Part shown: piece by piece, positions 39,361 through 48,778 of the stretch
Numbering within the stretch: the first letter of the stretch is position 1
How the letters are laid out: the number at the start of each line of letters is the position of its first letter
Source of the DNA: Coriobacteriaceae bacterium
GTDB taxonomy: Bacteria; Actinomycetota; Coriobacteriia; Coriobacteriales; Coriobacteriaceae
Assembly (NCBI GenBank): GCA_902363125.1
Contig: CABIZD010000008.1
Location: 27,402 to 91,401, forward strand
Direction: 5' to 3'
Length of the DNA stretch: 64,000 nucleotides
Translations under genes and position numbers: made by a program
Notes under the pieces: generated by a model
What the model was told of the DNA's origin: nothing
Databases searched by the model: none
The model's input: the letters and a program-made list of their open reading frames with translations, nothing else

Positions 39361-40678
39361 TGAACGTGCTCCAAACGTGATGCAGGCCGGCGATGAACTT
39401 GTCAATGTCGGCCTTGTCGTTGTAGAAGGCCACGCTGGCGCGGCAGCAGGCAAGGTTCTCGACGCCCAGCCAGGTGAGCAGCGGCTGTGCACAGTGGTGA
39501 CCGGCGCGGATGCAGACGCCGTCCATGTCCATGATGCTCGCGACGTCGTGCGGGTGGATGCCGCGGACGTTAAAGCTCACAACGCCGTGGTGGTTGTGCC
39601 AATAGATGGAGCCGATGATCTGGACAAAGTCGAGCTGCATGAGCTCGCCCATCAGGTAGTGGACGAGTGCCTGCTCGCGTGCCTGGATGTTCTCGTAACC
39701 CACCGTGTTGACCAGGTAGTCGAGTGCCGCACCCGTGGCGAAGATGCCGGCGGCGTCCTGTGTGCCGGCCTCGAATTTCTCGGGAACGGGCGCCCAGACG
39801 GCGTCCTGCTCGGTAACAGAGTCGATCATCTCGCCGCCGGTGAGCATGGGCGGCATGGCGTTGAGCAGGTCCATCTTGCCCCACAGCACGCCGATGCCCA
39901 TGGGGCCCATAGCCTTGTGTGCGCTAAAGGCAAAGAAGTCGGCGCCCAGGTCGGCCACATCGACCGGCATGTGCGGCAGCGACTGCGCACCGTCGACGAC
40001 CAGGTAGCCGCCATACTTGTGCACGAGCTTGCCGAGGTTCTTGACTGGGTTCTCGACTCCCAACACGTTGGAGACCTGACCCACGGCCAGAATCTTGGTC
40101 TTGGGACCAACCTTGGCAAGAACCTCCTCGGTGGTGAGCTGACCGGTCTTGGTGGGGTAGAGGTAGACGAGCTTGGCGCCGGTCTCGCGGCAGACCTGCT
40201 GCCACGGAATCAGGTTGGAGTGGTGCTCCATGATGGTGATGACGACCTCGTCGCCCGGCTCGAGGACTGTGGGTGCAAAGCTCTTGGCGACCAGGTTGAG
40301 CGACTCGCTCGTGTTGCGGGTGAAGACGACCTCGTTGGCCTGGGCAGCGCCGATGAGGTCGGCGATCTGCTGGCGCACCTTCGCGATAGCCTCAGTGGCC
40401 TCGACGGACAGCGAGTACAGGCCGCGCAGAGGGTTGGCGTTCATGCGCTGGTAGAAGTCGCGCTCGGCGTCGAGCACACAGGCAGGACGCTGCGCGGTAG
40501 CGGCACTATCGAGGAAGGCGATCTCGGGGTGCTGCTGGAACAGCGGGAACTGCGCCTTGTAGGGATTAGTCTCGATGTCGACGGTAGGCCAGCCGCGCGA
40601 GGCCTCGTCGCTGGCGTCGAGCTCCATAGGCTCCGGTGCGGTACAGGTGTCGCATTTAACGTGCTCGGTGTCGATCAT
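39353..40678 (-). CDS. sufS: Cysteine desulfurase SufS
   Basis: 441 residues. A PLP-dependent fold-type I enzyme with the Schiff-base lysine in FFAFSAHKAMGP, the conserved EHHSNLIPW segment, and the sulfur-carrying cysteine (about C396) in IRAGHHCAQPLL. It delivers sulfur from L-cysteine to SufU. An N-terminal extension of about 40 residues with CDTC is longer than usual. ATG overlaps the sufD stop by 4 bases. Confidence 0.95.
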   Translation of the reverse strand: MIDTEHVKCDTCTAPEPMELDASDEASRGWPTVDIETNPYKAQFPLFQQHPEIAFLDSAATAQRPACVLDAERDFYQRMNANPLRGLYSLSVEATEAIAKVRQQIADLIGAAQANEVVFTRNTSESLNLVAKSFAPTVLEPGDEVVITIMEHHSNLIPWQQVCRETGAKLVYLYPTKTGQLTTEEVLAKVGPKTKILAVGQVSNVLGVENPVKNLGKLVHKYGGYLVVDGAQSLPHMPVDVADLGADFFAFSAHKAMGPMGIGVLWGKMDLLNAMPPMLTGGEMIDSVTEQDAVWAPVPEKFEAGTQDAAGIFATGAALDYLVNTVGYENIQAREQALVHYLMGELMQLDFVQIIGSIYWHNHHGVVSFNVRGIHPHDVASIMDMDGVCIRAGHHCAQPLLTWLGVENLACCRASVAFYNDKADIDKFIAGLHHVWSTFNG

Positions 40679-41946
40679 GCGAGCTCCTCTTCAAAGTTGT
40701 CGATCAGGTTGTTGCCCAGGCGGACGACGGCGGCGCGGGTGCGCTCGTCGGTGGCGGAAAGTGCGGCGTCCTCCAGCTTGGCGCGGACGAACAGGTCCTC
40801 GGCGGCGTTTTGGTCAAGGCCGCGGCAGGCGAGGTAGAACAGTTGCTCGTCGCGGACGTGGCCGATGGTGGCTCCGTGGTTGCCGGCGACGTCGTCCTCG
40901 TCGCAGAGAATGACGGGAACGGTCTTGTTGTCGACGCCCTTGTTGGCCAAAAGCACCGTCTCGCGCTCGGTGCCGGTTGCACCCTTGCAACCGTGCACGA
41001 GGTCGATGGTGCCGCGGTAGACCTTCTTGGACGTGCCGGTCAGCACGCCGTTGGCGTCGATCTCGCACTCGGTCTTGCGACCGCGGTGGCGCAGCTCGTA
41101 GTTAAAGTCGCGCACCTGCTCTCGGGCGCCCAGGTAGTCAGTATCGATGGTGACCTTGGCGGTATCGCCCAGCAGGTCGCCGGCAAGGCCGGTGGCGCTG
41201 GCGCCGGCACCCAGGACGGTGTGCTGCACGTTGACGCGCGCGCCCTCGTCCAGGAACAGGCCGGTGTCGTCGAGCGCGATCCAGCTATCGTCGAGCGTCT
41301 GCGTGCAGGTCACGTTGACGGTGGCGTACTCGTGGGCGCACACGCGCAGCACGGATCCCACGACGCCCTCGCCGGCAACGGGGGAGTCCAGGGCGATCTG
41401 CAGGTCGAGCGTCGACTGGGGACGGACGACGACGTCGATGGCGGCGATGGCCGCGGCGGCATCGACACCGCTCACACGCACGGTAACCGTGGCGTGCTTA
41501 TATGCGGGCACATCGATGACGACGCGCTTGGTGGCGTGGTCGGCCAGGTAGGTGTAGGCAGCCTCGCCCATGCCAGTCTCGAAGGCCTCAGCGGGGGAGA
41601 GCTCCTCCTCCAGCTTAATGGCACCGGCCTGGTAGACGGAGGTGGCGGGCACGTCGAGCTCGGTCTCGGGCGTGATGCGGGCGCGGTCGGCGGCATCGCC
41701 GGGCGCGGAGGCGCGGCGCTCGGGGAAGCGCTCGGCCATGGCGTCCATGGCGGCGTCGAACGCGTCTGCCACGCCAGCAAATTGCTCGTCCAAGCCCTCA
41801 ACCTTAACGGTCTCGGCGGGAGCGGCGGCAAGCTCGTCAGAGAGCTCGAGCTTGGTCTGGTTCATCTTCAGCCAGCCCCATGTGGCAGCCGGCATCGCAT
41901 TGACCTGCTCAAGGGTGGTAGCAGCGGTGTTCGTGGTCTGTTTCAT
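40675..41946 (-). CDS. sufD: SufD, Fe-S scaffold complex subunit
   Basis: 423 residues. The C-terminal right-handed beta-helix (NKGVDNKTVPVILCDEDDVA, GNHGATIGHVRDEQLFYLAC, RGLDQNAAEDLFVRAKLED) is typical of SufB/SufD, and the H in AGNHGA is conserved. SufD pairs with SufB and SufC to build clusters. The N-terminal 150 residues are variable and alanine-rich. Start overlaps the sufB stop. Confidence 0.93.
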   Translation of the reverse strand: MKQTTNTAATTLEQVNAMPAATWGWLKMNQTKLELSDELAAAPAETVKVEGLDEQFAGVADAFDAAMDAMAERFPERRASAPGDAADRARITPETELDVPATSVYQAGAIKLEEELSPAEAFETGMGEAAYTYLADHATKRVVIDVPAYKHATVTVRVSGVDAAAAIAAIDVVVRPQSTLDLQIALDSPVAGEGVVGSVLRVCAHEYATVNVTCTQTLDDSWIALDDTGLFLDEGARVNVQHTVLGAGASATGLAGDLLGDTAKVTIDTDYLGAREQVRDFNYELRHRGRKTECEIDANGVLTGTSKKVYRGTIDLVHGCKGATGTERETVLLANKGVDNKTVPVILCDEDDVAGNHGATIGHVRDEQLFYLACRGLDQNAAEDLFVRAKLEDAALSATDERTRAAVVRLGNNLIDNFEEELA

Positions 41947-43358
41947 TATCCGATCGCTCCTTCCATCTCGAGCTTGATCAGGTTGTTCATCTCGACGGCG
42001 TACTCCAGCGGTAGCTCCTTGGAGACCGGGTTGGCAAAGCCGTTGACGATCATGGTACGGGCTTCTTCCTCCGAGATACCGCGGCTCATCAGGTAGAACA
42101 CCTTATCGTCGCCGATACGGCCGATGGTGGCCTCGTGGCCGATGTCGACATTCTTGGCGCGGATGTCCATGGCGGGGATGGTGTCGGAGCGGCTCTGGTC
42201 GTCGAGCATGAGCGACTGGCAGCTCACGGTTGCCTTGGAACCCTCGGCCTTGGGCGTGGCCACGATGGAGCTGCGGAAGGTCTGGATGCCGCCGCTCTTG
42301 GAGATGCCCTTGGTCTCGACGGTTGCCGAAGTATCGGGCGCGTTGAGCACGACCTTGCAGCCGGTATCCAGGTTCTGGCCGGCGCCGGCAAAGGTAATGC
42401 CGGTAAAGCTCGAGCGGGCGCGGCGTCCGCTGAGCACGCTCATGGGGTAGAGGTAGCCCACGTGGCTACCGAAGGAGCCGCTGATCCACTCGATGTCGCC
42501 GTCCTCGTCCACGCGCGCACGCTTGGTGTTGAGGTTGTACATGTTCTTGGACCAATTCTCGATGGTAGAGTAGCGCAGGTGCGCACGCTTGCCCACAAAG
42601 AGCTCGACGGCGCCGGCGTGGAGGTTGGCCACGTTGTACTTGGGCGCGGAGCAGCCCTCAATGAAGTGCAGGTCGGCGTCGTCCTCGACAATGATGAGCG
42701 TGTGCTCAAACTGGCCGGCGCCCTTGGCGTTGAGGCGGAAGTAGCTCTGCAGCGGGAAGTCGAGCTTGGTGCCCTTGGGCACGTAGACAAACGAACCGCC
42801 CGACCACACGGCACCATGCAGGGCCGCAAACTTGTGGTCGGTGGGCGGGATGAGCGTCATGAACTTCTCGTGGATGAGCGGCTCCCACTGCGGGTCGTGC
42901 AGGGCCTCCTCGATGCCGGAGTAGACGATGCCCATCTTGGACGCGGTGTCCTGCATGTTGTGGTAGACGAGCTCGGAGTCGTACTGCGCGCCGACGCCCG
43001 CCAGATAGCTGCGCTCGGCCTCGGGGATGCCCAGGCGCTCAAAAGTGTTCTTGATGTCATCGGGCACCGACTCCCAGTCGTGCTTTTGGTCGGTGTTGGG
43101 CTTGACGTAGGTGACGATGTTGTCCATGTCTAGGCCCTCGATGGAGGGGCCCCACGTCGGATCCGGGAAGCGGTTGAAGATCTCGAGGGACTTGAGGCGC
43201 AAGTCTAGCATCCACTGTGGCTCGTCCTTCTTGGCGCTGATCTCGCGTACGATGTCGGGCGTGATGCCGGCGTCGAGACGCTCGAATCCCTCCTCGCCAT
43301 AGGTGAAGTCGTAGAGGCTGCGGTCGATGTCCGCGACCTCGGTGCGGTTCTTGGTCAT
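41946..43358 (-). CDS. sufB: SufB, Fe-S scaffold subunit
   Basis: 470 residues from the ATG at 43358 after AAAAGGGGCGA. Conserved SufB segments include SYFRLNAKGAGQFEHTLII, EGCSAPKYNVANLHAGAVE, RYSTIENWSKNMYNLNTKRA and IGHEATIGRIGDDKVFYLM. This is the main scaffold on which the cluster is assembled, fed by SufS/SufU and powered by SufC. Confidence 0.96.
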   Translation of the reverse strand: MTKNRTEVADIDRSLYDFTYGEEGFERLDAGITPDIVREISAKKDEPQWMLDLRLKSLEIFNRFPDPTWGPSIEGLDMDNIVTYVKPNTDQKHDWESVPDDIKNTFERLGIPEAERSYLAGVGAQYDSELVYHNMQDTASKMGIVYSGIEEALHDPQWEPLIHEKFMTLIPPTDHKFAALHGAVWSGGSFVYVPKGTKLDFPLQSYFRLNAKGAGQFEHTLIIVEDDADLHFIEGCSAPKYNVANLHAGAVELFVGKRAHLRYSTIENWSKNMYNLNTKRARVDEDGDIEWISGSFGSHVGYLYPMSVLSGRRARSSFTGITFAGAGQNLDTGCKVVLNAPDTSATVETKGISKSGGIQTFRSSIVATPKAEGSKATVSCQSLMLDDQSRSDTIPAMDIRAKNVDIGHEATIGRIGDDKVFYLMSRGISEEEARTMIVNGFANPVSKELPLEYAVEMNNLIKLEMEGAIG

Positions 43359-43371
43359 TGCGTCGCCCCTT

Positions 43372-44172
43372 TTACGCCTGCTGCTCGGCAGCGGCGGCCT
43401 CGGCCTTGGCGCGCTGCTCGGCGGCCTCGCGCTCGAAGGTCTCAAAACCGTTCTTGTCGATCCAGGGGATGAGCGAGGCGTCGTCCTCGCGCACGATGTG
43501 GCCCTTGACCATAACGTGGACGCGGTCGACATCCAGGTGCTCCAAGATGCGCGTGTTGTGCGTGATGATGAGCATGGAGCCGTCGCAGCTCTTGCGGTAG
43601 GCGTCCATGCCGTGGCTGACGGTGGACAGGGCGTCGACGTCCAGACCGGAGTCGGTTTCGTCCAGGATGGCGAGCTTGGGCTGCAGCAGCAGGAGCTGGA
43701 GCATCTCGACCTTCTTTTTCTCGCCGCCCGAGAAACCTACGCCCAGCTCGCGGTTGAGGTAGGCGGTATCCATGTTGAGCTCTGCCGCGAGCTCCTTGAC
43801 GCGACGGCGGAACTCCTTGCCCTTCATCTCCAGGCCGGGGCGGCCGGCGATGCTGGCGCGCAAAAAGCTCGACAGCGGCACGCCCGGAATCTCGACCGGG
43901 GCCTGGAAGCTCAGGAACAGGCCGGCGCGCGAGCGCTTGTCGGTGGTGAGCTCAGTGATGTCCTGGCCGTCAAAGACGATGCGGCCGTCGTTGACCGTGT
44001 AAACGGGGTCGCCCATGATCAGGTGGCCGAGGGTGGACTTGCCGGCGCCGTTGGGTCCCATCAGAACGTGGGTCTCGCCGGCGGCGACGTTGAGGTTGAC
44101 GTTGTGGAGGATGGTCTTCTCGTCCACGGAGGCGGTCAGACCTTCGATGGAAAGCAGCGGATTTGCGCTCAT
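43372..44172 (-). CDS. sufC: SufC ATPase
   Basis: 266 residues; the ATG at 44172 has AGAGAGGGAC upstream and is preferred over one ten codons earlier. ABC ATPase motifs: Walker A GPNGAGKST, signature FSGGEKKKVEML, Walker B LAILDETDSGLD. The C-terminus has an alanine-rich tail (REAAEQRAKAEAAAAEQQ) beyond the usual end. First gene of the operon, under the dyad operators at 44302-44376. Confidence 0.95.
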   Translation of the reverse strand: MSANPLLSIEGLTASVDEKTILHNVNLNVAAGETHVLMGPNGAGKSTLGHLIMGDPVYTVNDGRIVFDGQDITELTTDKRSRAGLFLSFQAPVEIPGVPLSSFLRASIAGRPGLEMKGKEFRRRVKELAAELNMDTAYLNRELGVGFSGGEKKKVEMLQLLLLQPKLAILDETDSGLDVDALSTVSHGMDAYRKSCDGSMLIITHNTRILEHLDVDRVHVMVKGHIVREDDASLIPWIDKNGFETFEREAAEQRAKAEAAAAEQQA

Positions 44173-44301
44173 GCTGTCCCTCTCTGTATATGGTGTACTC
44201 ATAGGTGTACTAAACCCTAGGAATCTTCTCGGAATAAAGTTACTATGGGTTCGGCGTTAGTCAAGGGAAAACCCGACTAATCCACTCGACTTTTCAAATT
44301 C

Positions 44302-44332
44302 TGGGACAAAATAACCTGTTGTGTTTGTCCCA
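44302..44332. promoter_or_regulatory. 31-bp dyad operator, copy 1
   Basis: TGGGACAAA ... TTTGTCCCA with an ACCTG core, in the region between sufC and the divergent Rrf2-family regulator. The second copy has the same length and core. Confidence 0.75.
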
Positions 44333-44345
44333 CTTACTTTAAATT

Positions 44346-44376
44346 TGGGACAAACAAACCTGGTTATGTTGTCCCA
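44346..44376. promoter_or_regulatory. 31-bp dyad operator, copy 2
   Basis: TGGGACAAAC ... GTTGTCCCA with an ACCTGG core, starting 44 bp after copy 1 (about four helical turns) and 20 bp before the regulator start. Likely bound by the adjacent Rrf2 protein, giving autoregulation and control of the suf operon. Confidence 0.75.
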
Positions 44377-44396
44377 GATGCGATGGGAGGGTAGGT

Positions 44397-44828
44397 ATGC
44401 TCATTTCTTCCAAGGGCCGCTATGCCCTCCGGTTAATGATCTATATCGCGGCGCTGGGCGACGCCGAGGGCAAGATTGCCTTGCGCGAGGTTGCCGACCG
44501 CGAGCATATCTCGCAAAAGTATCTGGAGCAGCTGGTTCGTCCGCTTATGAAGGCGGGCCTGCTTAAGAGCGTGCGCGGCAAGGGCGGCGGCTACATGATG
44601 GCCAAGGACCCGGCCGAGGTGCGTGCCGGCGACATCCTGCGTGCCGTCGAGGGCAGCACGGCTCCGGTGGCGTGCGATGGCATCGACAACAGCTGCACCC
44701 GTAGCGATTTGTGCTCGACCGTCAAGTTCTGGCGCGGTCTGGATGACGTGATCGAAAAGTACGTCGACGGCGTGACGTTGGCCGACCTGGCCGCCGTCCC
44801 CGAGATCAACTTTGACATCAAGCTGTAG
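44397..44828 (+). CDS. Rrf2-family Fe-S-sensing regulator of suf genes
   Basis: 143 residues after GGGAGGGTAG. A winged helix (SSKGRYALRLMIYIAALG; REHISQKYLEQLVRPLMKAG; SVRGKGGGYMMAKDP) is followed by three cysteines C93, C100 and C106 (C-x6-C-x5-C), the pattern that binds a cluster in IscR/SufR-type proteins. Divergent position to sufC and two shared dyads make suf control very likely. Confidence 0.92.
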   Translation: MLISSKGRYALRLMIYIAALGDAEGKIALREVADREHISQKYLEQLVRPLMKAGLLKSVRGKGGGYMMAKDPAEVRAGDILRAVEGSTAPVACDGIDNSCTRSDLCSTVKFWRGLDDVIEKYVDGVTLADLAAVPEINFDIKL

Positions 44829-44967
44829 GTTGAGCGCAATTCCTTAAGATTTCGCGGAGGGTTGTTGCCGTTTACCGAGGGGTTGTTGTGCAACAACGGG
44901 TGAGCTGCAATACTTAATTCTATCTTTGCAAACCGCACTTTAACTACACCAATGCAGGGAGGATCTT

Positions 44968-46755
44968 ATGCAGCCCAAGCATTCTGCTATTGTCGCGGGC
45001 CTGACGTTGGCGCTTTCGTTTGGCGCCGTTTCCGCGCCGGCACCCGCCGCTGCCGAGGAGCCCACGCCGGGCGTTGCTTCGGATGCCACCGATATCGATA
45101 AGGGTCTCTACACCCAGCAGTCCTTCTCGGGCGTGCTGAGGTCGGTCCAGGGCGTTTCGTTTGTCAACGTGACTCCCGAGATGAAGTACTTTACCAAGTA
45201 CGAGAGCCATGGCAACTACAACCAGGGCTTTTCGTACGGTGACGGCTATAACGCGCTGGGTTATTACCAGTTCGACCGTCGATGGTCGCTCATTCCGTTT
45301 ATGAAGCAGGCCTACAACTACAACCCCGAAAAATACAGCATGCTCAAGGATGCGATTGATCGCGGCAGCGAGATTTCCAACACGAGCAATGCCATGTACG
45401 AGAATGGCCAGCTCACCGAGTTGGGCCGTATTGCGCAGGAGGCCTTCCAGGGCGCTTATAACACCGACCCTGCTGAGTTTTCGGCTCTGCAGGATGCGTA
45501 TGCGTACAACTCGTACTATGCGGTGACCGAGGCGTGGCTCAAGAGCGGCCTGGGCATTGATATTTCGGGCCGTGCCGATTGCGTTAAGGGCATGGTGTGG
45601 AGCATCACCAACATGTGCGGCACCGGTGGCTGCAGGGACTTCTTCCGTTGGGCGAATCTCTCCAACAATATGTCCGACCGCGAGTTTGTGACGGCGCTTT
45701 CCAACAGTGTGGTCAATAACGTGGCGACCAAGTATTCGAGCCAGCCCCAGTATCATGAGGGCTGGAAGAACCGCTACCGCAACGAGCTGAAGGACTGCTT
45801 GGTTTATATCGCCGAGGACGAGGCCGCTGCCGCTGCGACGCCCGTGCAGCCCGAGCCCACGCCGGCGCCCTCGCCGACGCCTGATTCGAATGACGACTCG
45901 AGCGACGATGCCAACGATGACAGGATGGATGCGCCCTCGACCGATGCTGACGGTGATGGCTCTGCTGGTGGCACTACCAACAACGGCTCTACCTCGAACG
46001 GCTCCGATTCAAACGGCTCTGCTGCGGGCGATTCGTCTTCAAGCTCTGCCGGCAATACGGACAGCGACGCTTCTGGTTCGACCGGCGCTGGCACCTCTAA
46101 CTCATCCACCGGCTCGAGCGATTCGTCCGTTGGCACCGGCTCTAACAACGGCTCCGGCTCTAACGCAACCCCTGGTTCCGATGCTTCCAAGGATGACTCG
46201 AATAAGGCGCCGGACGCTCCCGTTGCTTCGCCGGACAAGAAGCCTTCTTTCTCCGTGCAGCTTGGTTCTACGCTGGGCTCTTCGCTGATGGCTGGCGTCA
46301 ATAACGGCTCGACTCCGAACAAGGACAACTCTGATCAGGTTTCCATGGAAAAGACCGAAGCCGCAAAGGGCGACTCCAAGGACGAGGCTTCCGAGAAGAC
46401 CGAATCCGATAAGGGTTCTAGCTCTGAGGAGAAGAGCGACAAGTCCGAACAGAAGAAGGACGAGGACGAGAGCAAGACCGAGGGCGGAAAGCAGCAGGGC
46501 GAGGACAGCGGTAAGGGCAACACCGATGACCAAGTCCAGGAGCAAAATGGCTCCAAAACGGTGACCACCACGACCACGACGACTACAACTACTAAGTCAT
46601 CTGGCGGCAATATGCCCAAGACGGGCGACCTTATCGTGATGGCGAGCCTGGCCAGTGCAAGTTTGGCCACGCTGGGTGCCACGTCTATCGTAAGTGGTAA
46701 GCATAAGCTCGATCAGCAGAAGAAGGCTTCTGGGGAGGACGGCTCGGAGGAGTAG
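44968..46755 (+). CDS. Secreted wall-anchored protein with lysozyme-like domain and MPKTG sorting signal
   Basis: 595 residues with AGGGAGGA upstream. A signal peptide (residues 1-29, LTLALSFGAVSAPAPAAAEE) is followed by a domain at about 65-275 with FTKYESHGNYNQGFSYGDG and ALGYYQFDRRWSLIPF. This resembles lysozyme-like VgrG-related/endolysin domains, with a catalytic Glu candidate in KYESHG. A Ser/Asp/Gly/Thr-rich stalk (about 290-545) ends in a charged KD/E-rich part. The C-terminus is MPKTG (from residue 549), a membrane span and a charged tail: a sortase signal with Met in place of Leu. Predicted to be wall-linked and to act on peptidoglycan. Confidence 0.75.
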   Translation: MQPKHSAIVAGLTLALSFGAVSAPAPAAAEEPTPGVASDATDIDKGLYTQQSFSGVLRSVQGVSFVNVTPEMKYFTKYESHGNYNQGFSYGDGYNALGYYQFDRRWSLIPFMKQAYNYNPEKYSMLKDAIDRGSEISNTSNAMYENGQLTELGRIAQEAFQGAYNTDPAEFSALQDAYAYNSYYAVTEAWLKSGLGIDISGRADCVKGMVWSITNMCGTGGCRDFFRWANLSNNMSDREFVTALSNSVVNNVATKYSSQPQYHEGWKNRYRNELKDCLVYIAEDEAAAAATPVQPEPTPAPSPTPDSNDDSSDDANDDRMDAPSTDADGDGSAGGTTNNGSTSNGSDSNGSAAGDSSSSSAGNTDSDASGSTGAGTSNSSTGSSDSSVGTGSNNGSGSNATPGSDASKDDSNKAPDAPVASPDKKPSFSVQLGSTLGSSLMAGVNNGSTPNKDNSDQVSMEKTEAAKGDSKDEASEKTESDKGSSSEEKSDKSEQKKDEDESKTEGGKQQGEDSGKGNTDDQVQEQNGSKTVTTTTTTTTTTKSSGGNMPKTGDLIVMASLASASLATLGATSIVSGKHKLDQQKKASGEDGSEE

Positions 46756-46790
46756 CCTCTCGGTTGCCAGATAACTAAAGAGTTGGGACA

Positions 46791-46823
46791 GGGTCCGGTG
46801 CGAATGCATCGGGCCCGTTTTGT
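46791..46823 (+). terminator. Terminator after the wall-anchored protein gene
   Basis: GGGTCCGGTGC/GCATCGGGCCC imperfect stem followed by GTTTTGTTG, 35 bases past the stop codon. Confidence 0.75.
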
Positions 46824-46957
46824 TGTGCAACGATTAGTTATGCCCCCTCACACCTCTTGTTGCTACCGTTGCCCGATATGTTTGCGCGGTGACATCGGTA
46901 CATGCGATGCGGTCATTACAATTGGCGTCGTGCTGCGATTTAGGGGGGAACGTTTTG

Positions 46958-48754
46958 GTGCCTGAACAGGCGAATAATGGTTGTGATGCCGGCTTTGGCG
47001 TGCGTTTGATCGGCTGTGCCGACGATGCGGCTTTGCCCATTGGCATGCACGACTATGCGGAGGCCCTTGGTTGCTGCATGCTGGTTGACAAGACCATGTT
47101 TATTGCCGATATGTTGGACTGCGACGCGTCCGTTGTGGTGTGCTGTCGACCCGAGGGTTTTGGCAAGAGCATGAACTTGTCGATGCTCAGGGCTTTTCTG
47201 GAGCGTCCTGCGGTCGGTCGCGCCGGTCGGAGCTCGTTTGCCGATGCTCAGATTTGGGATGCGGACGGCGGACGTTATCGGGATGAGTACGCTTGCTATC
47301 CGGTGATATCGCTGGACTTTTCTGGCGCTGCGAGGCGTGGCGCCGCTGTTGCCGGCGTCGTGCGCGATGCCCTTTCGGGCGAGTGCGCTCGCTTGTTGGC
47401 GCTCTTGGAGGCCCCGGATTTAGCTCGAGGTAAGGTGCGTCACATCGAACGTGTTGCGCGTGGCGCGGCGAGCGAGGACGAGGTCGCCTCGGTGCTTGGC
47501 GTGCTCATTGAGTTGCTGGAGATTGCCTGCGATGAGCAAGTTGTATTGCTCGTTGATGGGTACGACGCGGCGTGGTTGGGCCGTGCGAGCGCAAGGGGCG
47601 CTTCCGGCGCCGATCCGGCAGGGCTATTCGATCGCGTGCTGTTCGACGCCATTGCCACTGCGCGCGATTCGTTGCGGCTGACGTGTCTGATGGGGGAGTG
47701 TCCCGGTCCTGCCGAAGCGGCGCTTTCTTCGCGCGGCTGCTCGTATTGTCTGTCGACGCCGCTTTCGACGTGGTGTGACCGTTGGTTCGGCTTTTCGGAT
47801 GCCGAGGTCCAGGCTCTGTTGAATCATGCTGGGCGCGAGGAATACCTGGATGATGCGCGTGAATGGCTCGAGGGGTATCGGTTTGGCAGGGCCTATTGCT
47901 CGAATCCAGCGCGTGTGATCGGTTTTCTGGACCGAGGCTGCACGGCGCCCGTGCGTGCCGATCTGTATGGATATGCCGATTGCCTGAGTAAGGTAGTTGC
48001 CGGGTGGAATCTCGACCGCCTTTCGGTCTTGTTCGATTTGCTCGAGGCCCATGGGTGCGCTGAGGTCCCGCTTTGTTTGGGCACTGCAGAGCCAGATGTC
48101 TCGCCTGACGATGGCATGTGGACAGCGCTATATCTGTCCGGTTTCCTGACGACGGATATGACTGAGGAGCCAGAGCATGGCGATCGCCTCCGTGCTTTGC
48201 GATTGCCCAATAAAGAGCTTCGCCAGACCTTGCGTCTAGTGATTGTTGAGTGGTTTGAGTGCGCTGCCGAAGACATTCGAGACGTCGATGCGTTTCGCGA
48301 CGGGCTGTGCCGTGGGAACGAGGATACCGTGAAGCGGGCGCTAAGCCGCATCCTGGGGGATGCGGGAATCGGTGAGACCGACCCAGATAAGCCGCTGCCA
48401 TATCATCTGCTCTTGCAGGGGCTCTGCTTTGGCTTGCCGGGCTATGCCAATCCTGCTTCGAGGCGAAAGTGTGGCGCGGGTCGCTGGGACATCCAGGTTT
48501 TTCCTACGGGCGCTGTGTTCGACATAGCCGATACGATTGGCATGCTGGACGAGCGCCCGCTTATAACGATCAATATGATGTATGACCCCGATGTGGATGC
48601 GCTGGGGTTGGAATTGCTGGCCGTGCAGTCGCTACTCGACATAGAGCGCGATGGCATCGACGAAATCCGTGTACCGCGCCCCGGCGTGGGTCGCATGCGC
48701 TGGGGGTTCGGTTTTGATGGGCAGCATGTGGCTACGGTGTGCCAGCGGCTTTAA
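46958..48754 (+). CDS. Degenerate AAA_9/PD-(D/E)XK-family protein
   Basis: 598 residues from a GTG at 46958 with GGGGGG at good spacing (TTG at 46955 or a GTG at 46889 are alternatives). The layout follows predicted AAA-ATPase/nuclease proteins common in gut anaerobes: DKTMFIADML, a P-loop-like CCRPEGFGKSMNLSML, and VVLLVDGYDAAW where the family has a DEYD Walker B; the glutamate is replaced by Gly. The C-terminal nuclease part keeps GAGRWDIQVF but lacks the usual SE and EFK residues. Function unknown; probably lost catalytic activity. Confidence 0.7.
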   Translation: MPEQANNGCDAGFGVRLIGCADDAALPIGMHDYAEALGCCMLVDKTMFIADMLDCDASVVVCCRPEGFGKSMNLSMLRAFLERPAVGRAGRSSFADAQIWDADGGRYRDEYACYPVISLDFSGAARRGAAVAGVVRDALSGECARLLALLEAPDLARGKVRHIERVARGAASEDEVASVLGVLIELLEIACDEQVVLLVDGYDAAWLGRASARGASGADPAGLFDRVLFDAIATARDSLRLTCLMGECPGPAEAALSSRGCSYCLSTPLSTWCDRWFGFSDAEVQALLNHAGREEYLDDAREWLEGYRFGRAYCSNPARVIGFLDRGCTAPVRADLYGYADCLSKVVAGWNLDRLSVLFDLLEAHGCAEVPLCLGTAEPDVSPDDGMWTALYLSGFLTTDMTEEPEHGDRLRALRLPNKELRQTLRLVIVEWFECAAEDIRDVDAFRDGLCRGNEDTVKRALSRILGDAGIGETDPDKPLPYHLLLQGLCFGLPGYANPASRRKCGAGRWDIQVFPTGAVFDIADTIGMLDERPLITINMMYDPDVDALGLELLAVQSLLDIERDGIDEIRVPRPGVGRMRWGFGFDGQHVATVCQRL

Positions 48755-48778
48755 GCGCCGAGATGTTTCCGGCTTCCG

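Noticed and set aside
39320..42096. Large plus-strand frames over the suf operon
   Set aside because: Antisense shadows of sufS and sufD; Val/Leu/Gly/His-rich and without motifs.
47505..48401. 298-codon minus-strand frame inside the AAA-like gene
   Set aside because: Antisense with Ser/Arg/His/Thr-rich composition; the plus-strand gene has clear family motifs.
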